A DNA stretch of 64,000 nt from UBA1161 sp002311745 (GCA_050018415.1 JBEKAB010000002.1:1-64000); one strand, 5' to 3'. Numbered from the stretch's first letter, positions 40,600 to 52,671 are shown. Program-made: numbers and translations. The notes: generated from the letters alone by a model not told the origin.

Positions 40600-41805
40600 A
40601 TGCTTTTCTGGATGATCGTCAAAGTCGCGCTCAAGAGCCTGTCGGCGAACAAGCTCCGCTCAGTGCTGGCGATGCTGGGGATCATCATCGGCGTGGGGGC
40701 GGTGATCACCAATCTGGCCATCGGCAGCGGGACGCGGCAGCAGGTGATCGCCCGATTCTCGGCCATGGGAACCAACCTCCTGGTCGTCCGCCCCGCCCAG
40801 CGCGGCAGCGGGGGCGTGATGTCCGGCACGCAGCAGAATCTGACCGTCGACGATGCCCAGGCGATCCTCAAGCTCTCCGGCGTCGCCGCCGTCGCGCCGG
40901 TCGTCGGCCGCAACGTGCAGGCCAAGTACCTGAGCCAAAACACCAACGTGAACATGACCGGCTCGGCCACGACCTATCTGTCCATCCGCGATTTCCAGAT
41001 CGAGCGCGGCAGAAATTTCGCCGACCAGGACGTCGATCATTGGGCCCGCGTCGCCGTTCTGGGTCCGGTCACGGCGTCGAATCTGTTCGGCGTTTCCGAC
41101 GCCGTGGATCAGACGATCAAGATCAACTCGATCAACTTTCGCGTGATCGGCGTGCTCAAAAGCAAGGGCGATCAGGGGTGGTTTAATCCGGACGACCAGA
41201 TCATCATTCCCTACACCACGGCGATGCACATCTTGATGGGCGTGATCAATGTGCGCGAGATCGACGTGGAAGCCGCCGACAACGCCAATATCAATTCGGT
41301 GCAGTCCGATCTGGAAACGCTGCTGCGCCGGCTGCACAAAACCCAGCCGGGCGCGCCCAGCGACGTGGACATCCGCAACCAAGCCGACCTCATCGCCACC
41401 GTCACCGAGACGCAGAACCAGTTCATCGTATTTCTGGGGGTCGTCGGCGGGGTGTCGCTGCTGGTCGGCGGCATCGGAATCATGAACATCATGCTCGTCA
41501 CCGTGACCGAACGCACGCGCGAGATCGGCATCCGCAAGGCCATCGGGGCGCGCGAGTTCGACATCCTCAGCCAGTTTCTCATCGAGGCGCTGCTGATGAG
41601 CGGCGTCGGCGGTTTGGTGGGCGCCGGGCTGGGAATCGGCGCCTCCTGGGCGGTCCGATCCTGGACCAGCTATGCGACGATCGTCAGTCCGTTCAGCGTG
41701 ATGCTCGCCATGTTCGTGGCCGGGGTGGTCGGAATCTTCTTTGGATTTTATCCCGCCACCCGGGCGGCCAAGCTCGATCCCATCGAGGCGCTTCGCTATG
41801 AATGA
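40600..41805 (+). CDS. MacB-type ABC transporter permease
   Basis: A 401-residue membrane protein with four helices: one near residues 20-40, then a periplasmic MacB-PCD domain of about 200 residues, and three C-terminal helices forming the FtsX domain (VGGVSLLVGGIGIMNIMLVTVTERTREIGIRKAIGA is its hallmark). With the preceding ATPase it should act as a mechanotransmission pump exporting antibiotics or peptides through TolC. I start it at ATG 40600, after the ATPase, rather than at the longer overlapping frame. Confidence 0.92.
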   Translation: MLFWMIVKVALKSLSANKLRSVLAMLGIIIGVGAVITNLAIGSGTRQQVIARFSAMGTNLLVVRPAQRGSGGVMSGTQQNLTVDDAQAILKLSGVAAVAPVVGRNVQAKYLSQNTNVNMTGSATTYLSIRDFQIERGRNFADQDVDHWARVAVLGPVTASNLFGVSDAVDQTIKINSINFRVIGVLKSKGDQGWFNPDDQIIIPYTTAMHILMGVINVREIDVEAADNANINSVQSDLETLLRRLHKTQPGAPSDVDIRNQADLIATVTETQNQFIVFLGVVGGVSLLVGGIGIMNIMLVTVTERTREIGIRKAIGAREFDILSQFLIEALLMSGVGGLVGAGLGIGASWAVRSWTSYATIVSPFSVMLAMFVAGVVGIFFGFYPATRAAKLDPIEALRYE

Positions 41806-43231
41806 CAAATCCTTCTGCCCCGTGCTGATCCGCGCCGCCGTCGGCGCGTGCATCATCCTGGTTGCCGGATGTTCGGTCGATCAGAGAAAAGAAGTCGCCA
41901 CCTACCGCAAGGTGATCGACGCCAACCAACCGGCCGCCGTCCGCGTCGCTCCCGGCGCGGTCGTCACGTTGACCGATGCCCTGGCCCTGGCCAACCAGAA
42001 CGAGGAGCGCCTGGCCATCCAGGGCGAGACTTACCTTCAGGCCCTGATCGACAAGGACAGGGCGTTCGTCGCCTTTTTGCCGACCGTGAACCTGGCTCCC
42101 AGCTATCAGCTCGCCAGCGTCGGCAACGCTACCTTCGGGGCCACGAGCCATCAGACGCAGGTGCCGGTCAATGCCCAGGCCAATCTGTTCAACGGATTTC
42201 GCGACTATCACGCCCTCAAAGCCGCCGAGGCCGGCATCGAGCAGCAAAAGCAGTTGGTCCTCGACCTGCAACAAACCGTCCTGCTGGACGTAGCCCAGAC
42301 CTATTACCAGATTTTGGCCAGCGAGCAGTCGGTGGAGGTGCTGACCAATTCCCTGGCGGTGCAGCGGGCGCGCGTGCAGAACATCCAGGCCCAGGCCAAA
42401 GTGGGAACGGCCCGGCCCCTGGACGTGGCGCAGGCGCAGGCGCAGCTCTCGGCGACGCAGGTGTCGCTGAACTCGGCCCGCGCCGATGTGCTCAACGGCC
42501 GGTCGCTGCTGGCGTACCTGGTGGATGCGCCGATCGAGGACAATCCGCTGCGGGATGATTACGAGCCGCCGGCGGATCTGGCGCCGCTGGCCGGTTGGCA
42601 GGCCCAGGCCGAGGCCGGACGCCAAGACCTCCTGGCCGCCGCGGCGGCCGTCAAGTCCGCACGCGAAAACGTCGAGGTCGCCTTCGGACAGTACTATCCA
42701 TCCGTGGATCTGAACCTGAACTACCAGCTTTACGATGAGGCGCTGTCCGGCGGCGGGGCGTGGACCGGACTGCTCTCCCTGAACCTGCCGATCTTCACCG
42801 GCGGATTGATCGAGGCGAACGTGCGCACCGCCTGGTCGCAGTTCCGACAGGCCGCCTTGACGCAGGCGCAGCTTCGCCGGCAGATCGACCAGATCGTCGA
42901 GACCGCGTACGTGAATCTCGATCTGGCCCGCCGCCAGCTTCGTGAATTGCAGGTCGAAGTGGAGGCGGCCCGGCAGGCGCTGTACCTGGCCGACCAACTC
43001 TACCACGCCGGCAACGGCACGCTTCTGGATGTCCTGATCGCCCAGGACACGCTGCTGTCCACCCAACTGCAACTGACCACTGAGCAGTTCACGCAGAAGA
43101 CGGCCTACTTCAACCTGCTGCGAACGGTCGGCACGCTGAAGCTGCAGATGACCAGCGCCACCCGGCCCTCGCAGCAGCACATTCGCGAACTGGCCACGCA
43201 GCCGACCACCATCCCCACCACCCGGCCATGA
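41798..43231 (+). CDS. TolC-family outer-membrane efflux lipoprotein
   Basis: A 477-residue protein with a lipoprotein signal (CIILVAGC, lipidated Cys25) and two OEP repeats, each a pair of strands and long helices, e.g. DALALANQNEERLAIQGETYLQALIDKD and AYVNLDLARRQLRELQVEVEAARQALYLADQLYHAGNGTLLDVLIAQD. It overlaps the permease by eight bases and forms the exit duct of the tripartite MacAB-TolC system. Confidence 0.9.
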   Translation: MNDKSFCPVLIRAAVGACIILVAGCSVDQRKEVATYRKVIDANQPAAVRVAPGAVVTLTDALALANQNEERLAIQGETYLQALIDKDRAFVAFLPTVNLAPSYQLASVGNATFGATSHQTQVPVNAQANLFNGFRDYHALKAAEAGIEQQKQLVLDLQQTVLLDVAQTYYQILASEQSVEVLTNSLAVQRARVQNIQAQAKVGTARPLDVAQAQAQLSATQVSLNSARADVLNGRSLLAYLVDAPIEDNPLRDDYEPPADLAPLAGWQAQAEAGRQDLLAAAAAVKSARENVEVAFGQYYPSVDLNLNYQLYDEALSGGGAWTGLLSLNLPIFTGGLIEANVRTAWSQFRQAALTQAQLRRQIDQIVETAYVNLDLARRQLRELQVEVEAARQALYLADQLYHAGNGTLLDVLIAQDTLLSTQLQLTTEQFTQKTAYFNLLRTVGTLKLQMTSATRPSQQHIRELATQPTTIPTTRP

Positions 43232-44244
43232 AAACGTTCGCGGCACTTTTGGTCGGGGCCGGGAAAATGGGCCGGGCGTGGGCCCAAACGCTGGGCGATT
43301 GCGACCGCGTGCGCACCGTCGGCTGGGTCGACAACCGCCCCGGCGCCGCGGCCGAGGCGATCGAGAATCTCAAACTCTCCGCCGTCACCGCCTACGACGA
43401 TCTTGGCCAAGCCTTGGCCCAGCAGCGGCCGGATTTTGTCCTCAACGTCACTTCGCCCGATGCCCATGTCGCGGTGACCCTGGCCGCACTGAAGGCCGGC
43501 GCCGCCGTCCTGAGCGAAAAACCGATGGCCGATTCGCTTACGCGGGCGCGAAAATTGATCGCCGCCGGCGAAAAGGCCGGCAAACTTCTCATGGTCAGCC
43601 AAAGCCGCCGCTATCACGCCGGCGCTGTGGCGTTCCGCCAGCTCATCCGCGATCACCTGGGCGGCCTGGGAATCCTCAACAGCGACTTCTTCCTCGGCGC
43701 CCACTTCGACGGATTCCGCAACGAGATGGAAAACGTCCTGCTGCTGGACATGGCCAGCCACAACTTCGACAGCGCCCGCTTCTTCAGCGGCCAAGAGCCG
43801 ATCAGCGTTTACTGCGAGCAATTCAACCCAAGCTGGAGTTGGTACAAAGGCGCCGACAGCGCCGTGGCGATTTTCGAGATGACCGGCGGCCTGCGCTACA
43901 CCTACCGCGGAAGCTGGTGCGCCGACGGCCTGCCGACAAGCTGGGAATCGCAGTGGCGTGCCCACGGCCCCCGCGGCGCAGCGACTTGGGACGGCGAAAC
44001 CGCCCCCATCGCCGCCCGCGTCACGGGAGACAAGGACCTGATCCGCGACTGCCAAAAGATCACCGCCACACCGCCCGATCTGCCCTTCGGCGGCATCGCC
44101 GGCTCGCTCCGCGAATTCCTCGACGCCCTGGAGACCGGGCGCAGGCCCCAAGGCGAATGTCACGACAACATCAAGAGTTTGGCCATGGTCTTCGCCGCCG
44201 TCGAATCGGCCCAAACGGGAAAACGCGTGAAAGTGCGGGGGTAA
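43228..44244 (+). CDS. Gfo/Idh/MocA-family oxidoreductase
   Basis: A 338-residue NAD(P)-dependent enzyme. The Rossmann motif VGAGKMGRAWAQ is near residues 7-18, the family lysine motif is SEKPMAD (Lys at about 98) and the C-terminal substrate domain is complete, with a MASHNFDSARF segment containing the catalytic histidine. Members oxidise or reduce sugars and inositols. The ATGA overlap with tolC makes it part of the efflux transcript, an unusual partner. Confidence 0.9.
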   Translation: MKTFAALLVGAGKMGRAWAQTLGDCDRVRTVGWVDNRPGAAAEAIENLKLSAVTAYDDLGQALAQQRPDFVLNVTSPDAHVAVTLAALKAGAAVLSEKPMADSLTRARKLIAAGEKAGKLLMVSQSRRYHAGAVAFRQLIRDHLGGLGILNSDFFLGAHFDGFRNEMENVLLLDMASHNFDSARFFSGQEPISVYCEQFNPSWSWYKGADSAVAIFEMTGGLRYTYRGSWCADGLPTSWESQWRAHGPRGAATWDGETAPIAARVTGDKDLIRDCQKITATPPDLPFGGIAGSLREFLDALETGRRPQGECHDNIKSLAMVFAAVESAQTGKRVKVRG

Positions 44245-44245
44245 T

Positions 44246-44273
44246 TTGCGGCGCAGTGCGTAAATGGTATCAT
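44246..44273 (+). promoter_or_regulatory. Own promoter of the KAP-LRR gene, leaderless type
   Basis: TTGCGG at 44246-44251 and TATCAT at 44268-44273 are 16 bases apart. The -10 box ends seven bases before ATG 44281 and there is no Shine-Dalgarno sequence, so transcription would start at or next to the start codon. Confidence 0.5.
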
Positions 44274-44280
44274 TCGTAGC

Positions 44281-46431
44281 ATGTCCGCGTCCGGGGCATC
44301 GGCCACGTTGGAGCCGCTGGTCTTTCTGGAAGACGAGCCTGTCGTCAACCACCGGGTTGACGAGCTGGGCTTGTCGACCTTCGCGCACATCGTGGCCGGC
44401 GCCGCCCTGGGGACGGCCGGGCCGTTCACCATCGGCATCTTCGGCGATTGGGGCCAGGGGAAAAGCTCCGTATTGAAACAGACTCGCAGCCTTCTGGATG
44501 AAGCGTCCAGCCCCGATCTGCCCATCGTCACGGTGATGTTCAACGCCTGGCAGTTCGAGCAGGAAGAGCACCCGATCGTGCCCCTGGTGGCCGCGATCGT
44601 GGAGGCCCTGGAGGAAAAGCTCGAGGAGTGGAAAAGCCAAGGCGGGAAAATCCTTGACCGGGCAAAGACATCGCTCGAGTCGATATCCGCGACGTTGCGC
44701 GCGATCGCCTACTCTTCCTCGGCCAAGATTGGCGGAGGCGTCGAATTGGCATTCGATGCCGCAAAAGTGATCGAGCGATACGACGAGATCAAAAAGAAAA
44801 CCCGAGAGCCGCTATTGAGTCCCACGTTGCATCACGTGGCTCTTAAGACGTTGGCCGAAACCGCAGGGACGGAAAAGAAGGATCAGCCACCACTTTACAA
44901 AATCGTCGTTTTGATTGACGACCTGGATCGCTGCCTGCCGCCGCTGGCGCTGCGCATGCTGGAGAGCACCAAAGTCGTCCTCGCCCAGCGTGGCTTCATC
45001 TTCGTGCTGGCCTTGGATCATCGGATCGTGCAGGGGTATCTGACGTATCGCTACGCGACGGATTTCCACGTCAAGGATTACGACGCGGGGCCGTCGTACC
45101 TCGACAAAATCGTGCAGTTGCCCCTGTACGTGCCCGCGCACCATGAGCGTTTCGATGCGTATATCGGAAAGCTGATGGATCGGCCGGAAATGCAAACCAA
45201 ATCCAACAAGGAGGTCAGGGAGGCGGTCATTCAGTTGAAGGAAGTGTTGGCGGTCGGGTTGGACGCCAATCCGCGCAAGCTGCTGCGCTTCGTCAACAAT
45301 TTGATCGTCGATCGGTGCCTTTGGATGCTCATGGAGCGGCACGTGGACGCAGCCCTTTTGGGCTTGTGCGCGGTGGCGCGCATTATTCGCAACCATCTAG
45401 GCGATGGGCGTTATCAGATGCTGTTGAGGTCCCAGGAACTGTGCCAGACCCTGGCCGCGGGGGGAATCGTTAAGCTTCGCGGGTCCATCAAATCCATTTC
45501 ATCCGATTGGCAAGGCCATCGCATCCAGGAGATCTGCACCGCCTTGGAACAAAAAGAGTTCCTCGGCAAGCTGTTCCAAACCGAGCCGGGGCGCCAGTGG
45601 CTTTCGGAGCCATCCAGCAGAGCCAAGGTGGATCGTTTCCTGGCCATGCGTGATGAATCAGGTGGCTCGACGTTGACCGGTCGCGCAGCCATCGAGAACG
45701 CTATCCGGCGGGCTCTTAAGCTACCCAAGGGCACAGTCATCACGGAAGAAGAGGGACGAGTTGTTACCGTGCTTGATCTTATCGGAACTCCCATTGCGGA
45801 TGGCGATCTTGCGTTGATAGCGCAATTGCCATCGCTCCGAGAACTTCGCCTTGACGCCACGCAGGTGACCGACGCGGGCCTGGTGCATCTGCAAAAGCTT
45901 CCGAACCTGGAGTCGCTATTGCTCGCCGCCACCCGGGTGACCGACGCGGGCCTGTTGCATCTGCAAAAGCTTCAGAAGCTCAAGGGGCTGTCGCTCGACG
46001 AGACCCAGGTGACCGACGCGGGTCTGTTGCATCTGCAAAAGCTTCAGAACCTGGAGCGGCTGTCGCTCTTCGGGACCCAGGTGACGGACGCGGGACTGGT
46101 GTATCTGGAAAAGCTTCAGAACCTGAGGCGGCTGTGGCTCATGGGGACCCAGGTGACGGACGCGGGCCTGGTGCGTCTGCAAATGCTTCAGAACCTGGTG
46201 CAGCTATTGCTCGCCAAGACCCATGTGACGGATGCGGGCCTGGTGTATCTGCAAGAGCTTCAGAACCTGGAGGAGGTGTCGCTCGACCAGACCCAGGTGA
46301 CGGACGGGGGACTGATGCATCTGAAAGGGCTTGCGAAGCTGAAGTGGCTGTCGCTCTCCGCCACGCGGGTGACGGACGCGGGCGTGGCGAATTTAAAAGC
46401 TGCGTTGCCGCAACTTGAAGTTCTCCGGTAA
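44281..46431 (+). CDS. KAP-family P-loop NTPase fused to leucine-rich repeats
   Basis: A 716-residue protein. Residues 25-400 form a KAP/STAND-like NTPase: Walker A GDWGQGKSS (55-63), the KAP motif FNAWQFEQEEHP (87-98), Walker B VVLIDDLDRCLP (209-220) and helices with YLDKIVQLPL and a sensor region NPRKLLRFVNN. Many KAP proteins have membrane helices between Walker A and B; here I see only a short weak candidate, so it may be soluble. Residues 520-716 are eight 24-residue leucine-rich repeats (VTDAGLVHLQKLPNLESL...), the arrangement of NLR immune receptors. KAP proteins such as PifA act in phage exclusion. The role as a phage sensor is inference. The gene is single and has its own promoter. 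Confidence 0.88.
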   Translation: MSASGASATLEPLVFLEDEPVVNHRVDELGLSTFAHIVAGAALGTAGPFTIGIFGDWGQGKSSVLKQTRSLLDEASSPDLPIVTVMFNAWQFEQEEHPIVPLVAAIVEALEEKLEEWKSQGGKILDRAKTSLESISATLRAIAYSSSAKIGGGVELAFDAAKVIERYDEIKKKTREPLLSPTLHHVALKTLAETAGTEKKDQPPLYKIVVLIDDLDRCLPPLALRMLESTKVVLAQRGFIFVLALDHRIVQGYLTYRYATDFHVKDYDAGPSYLDKIVQLPLYVPAHHERFDAYIGKLMDRPEMQTKSNKEVREAVIQLKEVLAVGLDANPRKLLRFVNNLIVDRCLWMLMERHVDAALLGLCAVARIIRNHLGDGRYQMLLRSQELCQTLAAGGIVKLRGSIKSISSDWQGHRIQEICTALEQKEFLGKLFQTEPGRQWLSEPSSRAKVDRFLAMRDESGGSTLTGRAAIENAIRRALKLPKGTVITEEEGRVVTVLDLIGTPIADGDLALIAQLPSLRELRLDATQVTDAGLVHLQKLPNLESLLLAATRVTDAGLLHLQKLQKLKGLSLDETQVTDAGLLHLQKLQNLERLSLFGTQVTDAGLVYLEKLQNLRRLWLMGTQVTDAGLVRLQMLQNLVQLLLAKTHVTDAGLVYLQELQNLEEVSLDQTQVTDGGLMHLKGLAKLKWLSLSATRVTDAGVANLKAALPQLEVLR
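45865..46431 (+). repeat. 72-base tandem repeat encoding eight leucine-rich repeats
   Basis: The eight GTGAC-starting units recur at exact 72-base intervals from 45865 to 46369 with no insertions or deletions, and units 2-5 are highly similar at DNA level. The unit translates to VTDAGL-x-x-L-x-x-L-x-x-L-x-x-L-x-L-x-x-T-x. Confidence 0.9.
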
Positions 46432-46442
46432 CGGGTCCCGCC

Positions 46443-46472
46443 TTGGCAAAGCCGGCGACGCTCCTGTACATT
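46443..46472 (+). promoter_or_regulatory. Promoter of carB
   Basis: TTGGCA (46443-46448) and TACATT (46467-46472) with an 18-base spacer lie in the 73-base gap between the KAP-LRR stop and the carB start. Confidence 0.55.
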
Positions 46473-46504
46473 ACCTCGAATTTTGTCCGCTCGAAGTGCG
46501 ACGT

Positions 46505-49936
<3,432 letters not shown>

Positions 49937-51010
49937 TCACCAGAAAATCAGGCGGCGGGCGACTCGCCAATACGCCGCCAGCAGGGGATTGCCCACGCGG
50001 GCCAGCAGGGGGCTGTGGATTTCGGGAAAGTCGATGCGACCTAGAAAGTCGCGTGTGAATTCGCGGTCGCCGATGCGCCGGCGGCGCTGGGCGTCCCGGC
50101 GGCGGCGCAGCAGTCGCGCCAGATTCTTGCCCGACATGAAAAACGCGCAGGCGCGCAGCTTCTGCCGCAGGATTTTGTTTCGCCAAGCGAAATAGAACTG
50201 GCCCGCTTCCATCAGCAGCAGGGCCGGCAGGATCAGCAGGAGCGTGGGAATCCTGTAATACTTCGCCAGCAGATACCAGCGATTACGCTCCAGAAAGTAA
50301 TAAAACCGATAGTCGCGTTGGAAGTTGTATTGGTGCCAGACGACGGCCGCGGGGACGTAATCGACGCGATGGCCAAGCTGGCGCAATTTCCAGCCCAGGT
50401 CCGCGTCTTCCAGGTAGAGAAAAAACAGCTCGTCGAACGGCCGATCGGGGCCGACGGCGTCGGTGCGGATCATCAGGGCGGCGCCGGAGGGGAAGTCAAT
50501 CGGGCGCGGCCGGTCAAGCGAGCCGTCGTCGATGCGTCCGTAGGCGCTGACCAGGCCGAAGCCCAGGAAATGGGACTGATTGCCGGCGGAGTTGAAGCGG
50601 TCTTTTTGCGGCCAGAGGAGCAGCTTGGGCTGTGCGGCGGCGACGGCGGGGTGTTGTTGCAGGTGATCCACCAGGGCGGCCAGCCAGCCGGATTTCACGA
50701 TCGTGTCCTGGTTCAGCAGGGCCAGGTAGTGTGCCTGCGGATAACTGCGGCGGGCGTGATCCCAGCCGGCGTTGGCGCCGTCGCCATAGCCGCGGTTGTC
50801 GTCCAAGGTGACCAAATCGACGGCGGGGAAATTCTGCCGCACAAACTCGGCGCTGCCGTCGGTGCTGGCGTTGTCGATGACGATGACGCGGCGGGCCAGG
50901 CCGGGATCCTGTGAATCCAGAACGGATCGGAGGCAATCGTGCAGGACGCGGCGTCCGTTGAAGCAGACGACCAAGACGGCGACCTGGGGTGGTTCAGGAT
51001 TTGCTGTCAT
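49937..51010 (-). CDS. GT2 glycosyltransferase (rhamnosyltransferase-like)
   Basis: A 357-residue family 2 transferase. VAVLVVCFNGRRVLHDCL opens the nucleotide-binding fold; IVIDNASTDGSAEF, NRGYGDGANAGW and LLNQDTIV are typical of the WcaA/rhamnosyltransferase group, and the catalytic-base region FFLYLEDADLGWKLRQLG is intact. The C-terminal third is basic with a hydrophobic segment (LLLILPALLLMEAGQF), perhaps a membrane contact. Its stop abuts the carB stop. It overlaps the DUF2304 gene by 17 bases. Confidence 0.88.
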   Translation of the reverse strand: MTANPEPPQVAVLVVCFNGRRVLHDCLRSVLDSQDPGLARRVIVIDNASTDGSAEFVRQNFPAVDLVTLDDNRGYGDGANAGWDHARRSYPQAHYLALLNQDTIVKSGWLAALVDHLQQHPAVAAAQPKLLLWPQKDRFNSAGNQSHFLGFGLVSAYGRIDDGSLDRPRPIDFPSGAALMIRTDAVGPDRPFDELFFLYLEDADLGWKLRQLGHRVDYVPAAVVWHQYNFQRDYRFYYFLERNRWYLLAKYYRIPTLLLILPALLLMEAGQFYFAWRNKILRQKLRACAFFMSGKNLARLLRRRRDAQRRRRIGDREFTRDFLGRIDFPEIHSPLLARVGNPLLAAYWRVARRLIFW

Positions 51011-51380
51011 CGGCTGGCGGGCCCGGAGGCGTGTCCGCGGCGTTGCGGTCGCTCATGCCGTGCTTTTCCATGATGATGCCGACGATCTGCGCCAGCGTGG
51101 AGATTTTGCGGTCCTGCAGGCTGACGATGGTGAGCAGTTCGAAGACCATGAGTATGAGGAAGGCCACGACGCACAGGACGGAGACGGTGTGGTACTCGAT
51201 GCGCAATTTTTCGGCCAGCCAACCGACGCCGGTGGGCCAAACGGCCAGCACCAGAAACGGCAGCCCGGTGATGGTGAACAGGAGCATGTGCCGTTCCTTG
51301 AGGCGGTAGGTTCGCAGGCGGAGGACCGCCGCGATCAGGACCGTCGCGCCGAACAAGAGCAGGATGATGCGAGCGATCAT
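50994..51380 (-). CDS. DUF2304 membrane protein
   Basis: A 128-residue inner-membrane protein with three helices (about 3-20, 32-52, 64-84) and a polar tail. DUF2304 proteins are usually encoded next to DPM-type glycosyltransferases and are thought to assist lipid-linked sugar transfer; both flanking genes here are GT2 enzymes, matching this pattern. The start is ATG 51380; a longer upstream frame is spurious. Confidence 0.78.
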   Translation of the reverse strand: MIARIILLLFGATVLIAAVLRLRTYRLKERHMLLFTITGLPFLVLAVWPTGVGWLAEKLRIEYHTVSVLCVVAFLILMVFELLTIVSLQDRKISTLAQIVGIIMEKHGMSDRNAADTPPGPPADDSKS

Positions 51381-51391
51381 GGCGATGGTGC

Positions 51392-52225
51392 TCAAGGCAA
51401 GTCGAGCTTGCTGCTGGGCCAGGGTTGGCGGACCATGTCCAAGAGCAGGCAGACGCCCACTTTCAGCACGTAAAACAGGCCCGCGGCCAGAGAGATGCTG
51501 CTCTTGCCGTACATGCGGCGGCGCATGAGCGCCGGCACTTCCACGACCTTGAATTTCGAGCGGTGCAGAAGCAGCACGACCTCCGGCTCCGGATAATCCT
51601 CCGGATACCAGTGGGCGTAGGCGCGAATGACTCGGCGATTGACGGCGCGGAAACCGCTGGTGCAATCGGTGATCTGCAAGCCCGAAAGCAGGCGAATCCA
51701 GGCGCTGAGCAACCGGATGCCCATCATGCGGGGCATGGAGGTGCGGAATCGGCTTGTGGCCAGGAAGCGCGATCCGACGACCAGGTCAGCGCCGGTGCTC
51801 TGGAGCGTTCGGATGAGTTGCCGCACGCCGCTGGGACGGTGCTGTCCGTCGGCGTCGACTTGCACGGCCACGTCGTAGCGATGCAGCGCGGCGTAGCGGT
51901 AGCCGGTCTGCATGGCGCCGCCGATGCCCAGGTTAAACGGCAGACTCACCACGCGGGTGTTGGGCGGCACGTTGCGCACGGTGTCATCCGTCGAGCCATC
52001 GTCGATCACCAGCACGTCGTAGTCCGGAAGCAGCCGGTTGACCCGCCGCACCAGCCGGCCGACGGATTTACTTTCGTTGAATGCGGGGATGATGATGAGA
52101 CACTTCAGCTTGGCAGGCGAGGGCGGCGCTTGCGGCGGCGGTTGCCCTGCCGGCAGGGGAATGTCCCGCATGACCGGAAGGGGCTTGAGGCCGGTGGACT
52201 GAAGAGTCGGTGTTAACACCACCAT
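51392..52225 (-). CDS. GT2 glycosyltransferase, DPM1-like
   Basis: A 277-residue transferase with a 40-residue Pro-rich N-terminal extension. Then come CLIIIPAFNESKSVGRLV, VLVIDDGSTDDT, the QVDADGQHRP acidic motif and CTSGFRAVNRRV, all typical of polyprenyl-phosphate sugar transferases. A hydrophobic segment near the C-terminus (SLAAGLFYVLKVGVCLLLDM) may anchor it. Eleven bases separate it from DUF2304, giving an operon of three. It resembles, but is distinct from, the GT2 gene at 28376. Confidence 0.88.
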   Translation of the reverse strand: MVVLTPTLQSTGLKPLPVMRDIPLPAGQPPPQAPPSPAKLKCLIIIPAFNESKSVGRLVRRVNRLLPDYDVLVIDDGSTDDTVRNVPPNTRVVSLPFNLGIGGAMQTGYRYAALHRYDVAVQVDADGQHRPSGVRQLIRTLQSTGADLVVGSRFLATSRFRTSMPRMMGIRLLSAWIRLLSGLQITDCTSGFRAVNRRVIRAYAHWYPEDYPEPEVVLLLHRSKFKVVEVPALMRRRMYGKSSISLAAGLFYVLKVGVCLLLDMVRQPWPSSKLDLP

Positions 52226-52307
52226 AATCCCGCTGACTTTACCGAATGCCCCATGCCGACGCGAGCCCCTTTTTGCGGAATCTACAGCGGCCCAGGAAAC
52301 GCCGGGA

Positions 52308-52562
52308 TTAACCGACCGCCGCGTTGGTCAGGATGGTCAGGCGGTTATCGAGCATCTGGGCGATGCCGCCGGTGATGCGGTACAGCCGCCTCTGACCCGA
52401 GACCAGATCCAGACGCAGGGGGCCGTTGCCGAGCTTGGCCAGCAGCGGGGCGCGATCGGTGAGGATGCCGAGCCAGCCATCCTCGGCCGGAATGATCGCC
52501 TGCGTCACCGATTCATCCAGCACTTGCTGCTCGGGCGTAACCAGGACGCATCGAAAAGCCAT
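52308..52562 (-). CDS. ATP synthase epsilon-subunit-like protein, N-terminal domain only
   Basis: An 84-residue protein matching the beta-sandwich domain of F-type ATP synthase epsilon: FRCVLVTPEQQVLDESVTQAIIPAEDGWLGIL, then RAPLLAKLGNGPLRL and the strand pair ending in RLTILTNAAVG. The C-terminal helical hairpin that inhibits ATPase in full-length epsilon (about 135 residues) is absent. No other atp gene is in the window. It could be the real but relocated short epsilon, or a remnant or paralogue. Confidence 0.72.
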   Translation of the reverse strand: MAFRCVLVTPEQQVLDESVTQAIIPAEDGWLGILTDRAPLLAKLGNGPLRLDLVSGQRRLYRITGGIAQMLDNRLTILTNAAVG

Positions 52563-52627
52563 GAAGGCAAGTCTAAGACCCCCCGCTGCGAAGGTCAATT
52601 TTCGGACCGATTGCCGCGGCACGTTGG

Positions 52628-52655
52628 TTGCCAAACGCACCCGGTGGGATATGAT
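52628..52655 (+). promoter_or_regulatory. Promoter of greA
   Basis: TTGCCA (52628-52633) and TATGAT (52650-52655) with a 16-base spacer, about 130 bases before the greA start. Confidence 0.55.
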
Positions 52656-52671
52656 GATGCATCAGGAATTG

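Noticed and set aside
45865..46431. CRISPR array or satellite repeat
   Set aside because: The 72-base periodicity is entirely explained by in-frame leucine-rich repeat codons, with no spacer pattern. No CRISPR array was seen anywhere in the window.
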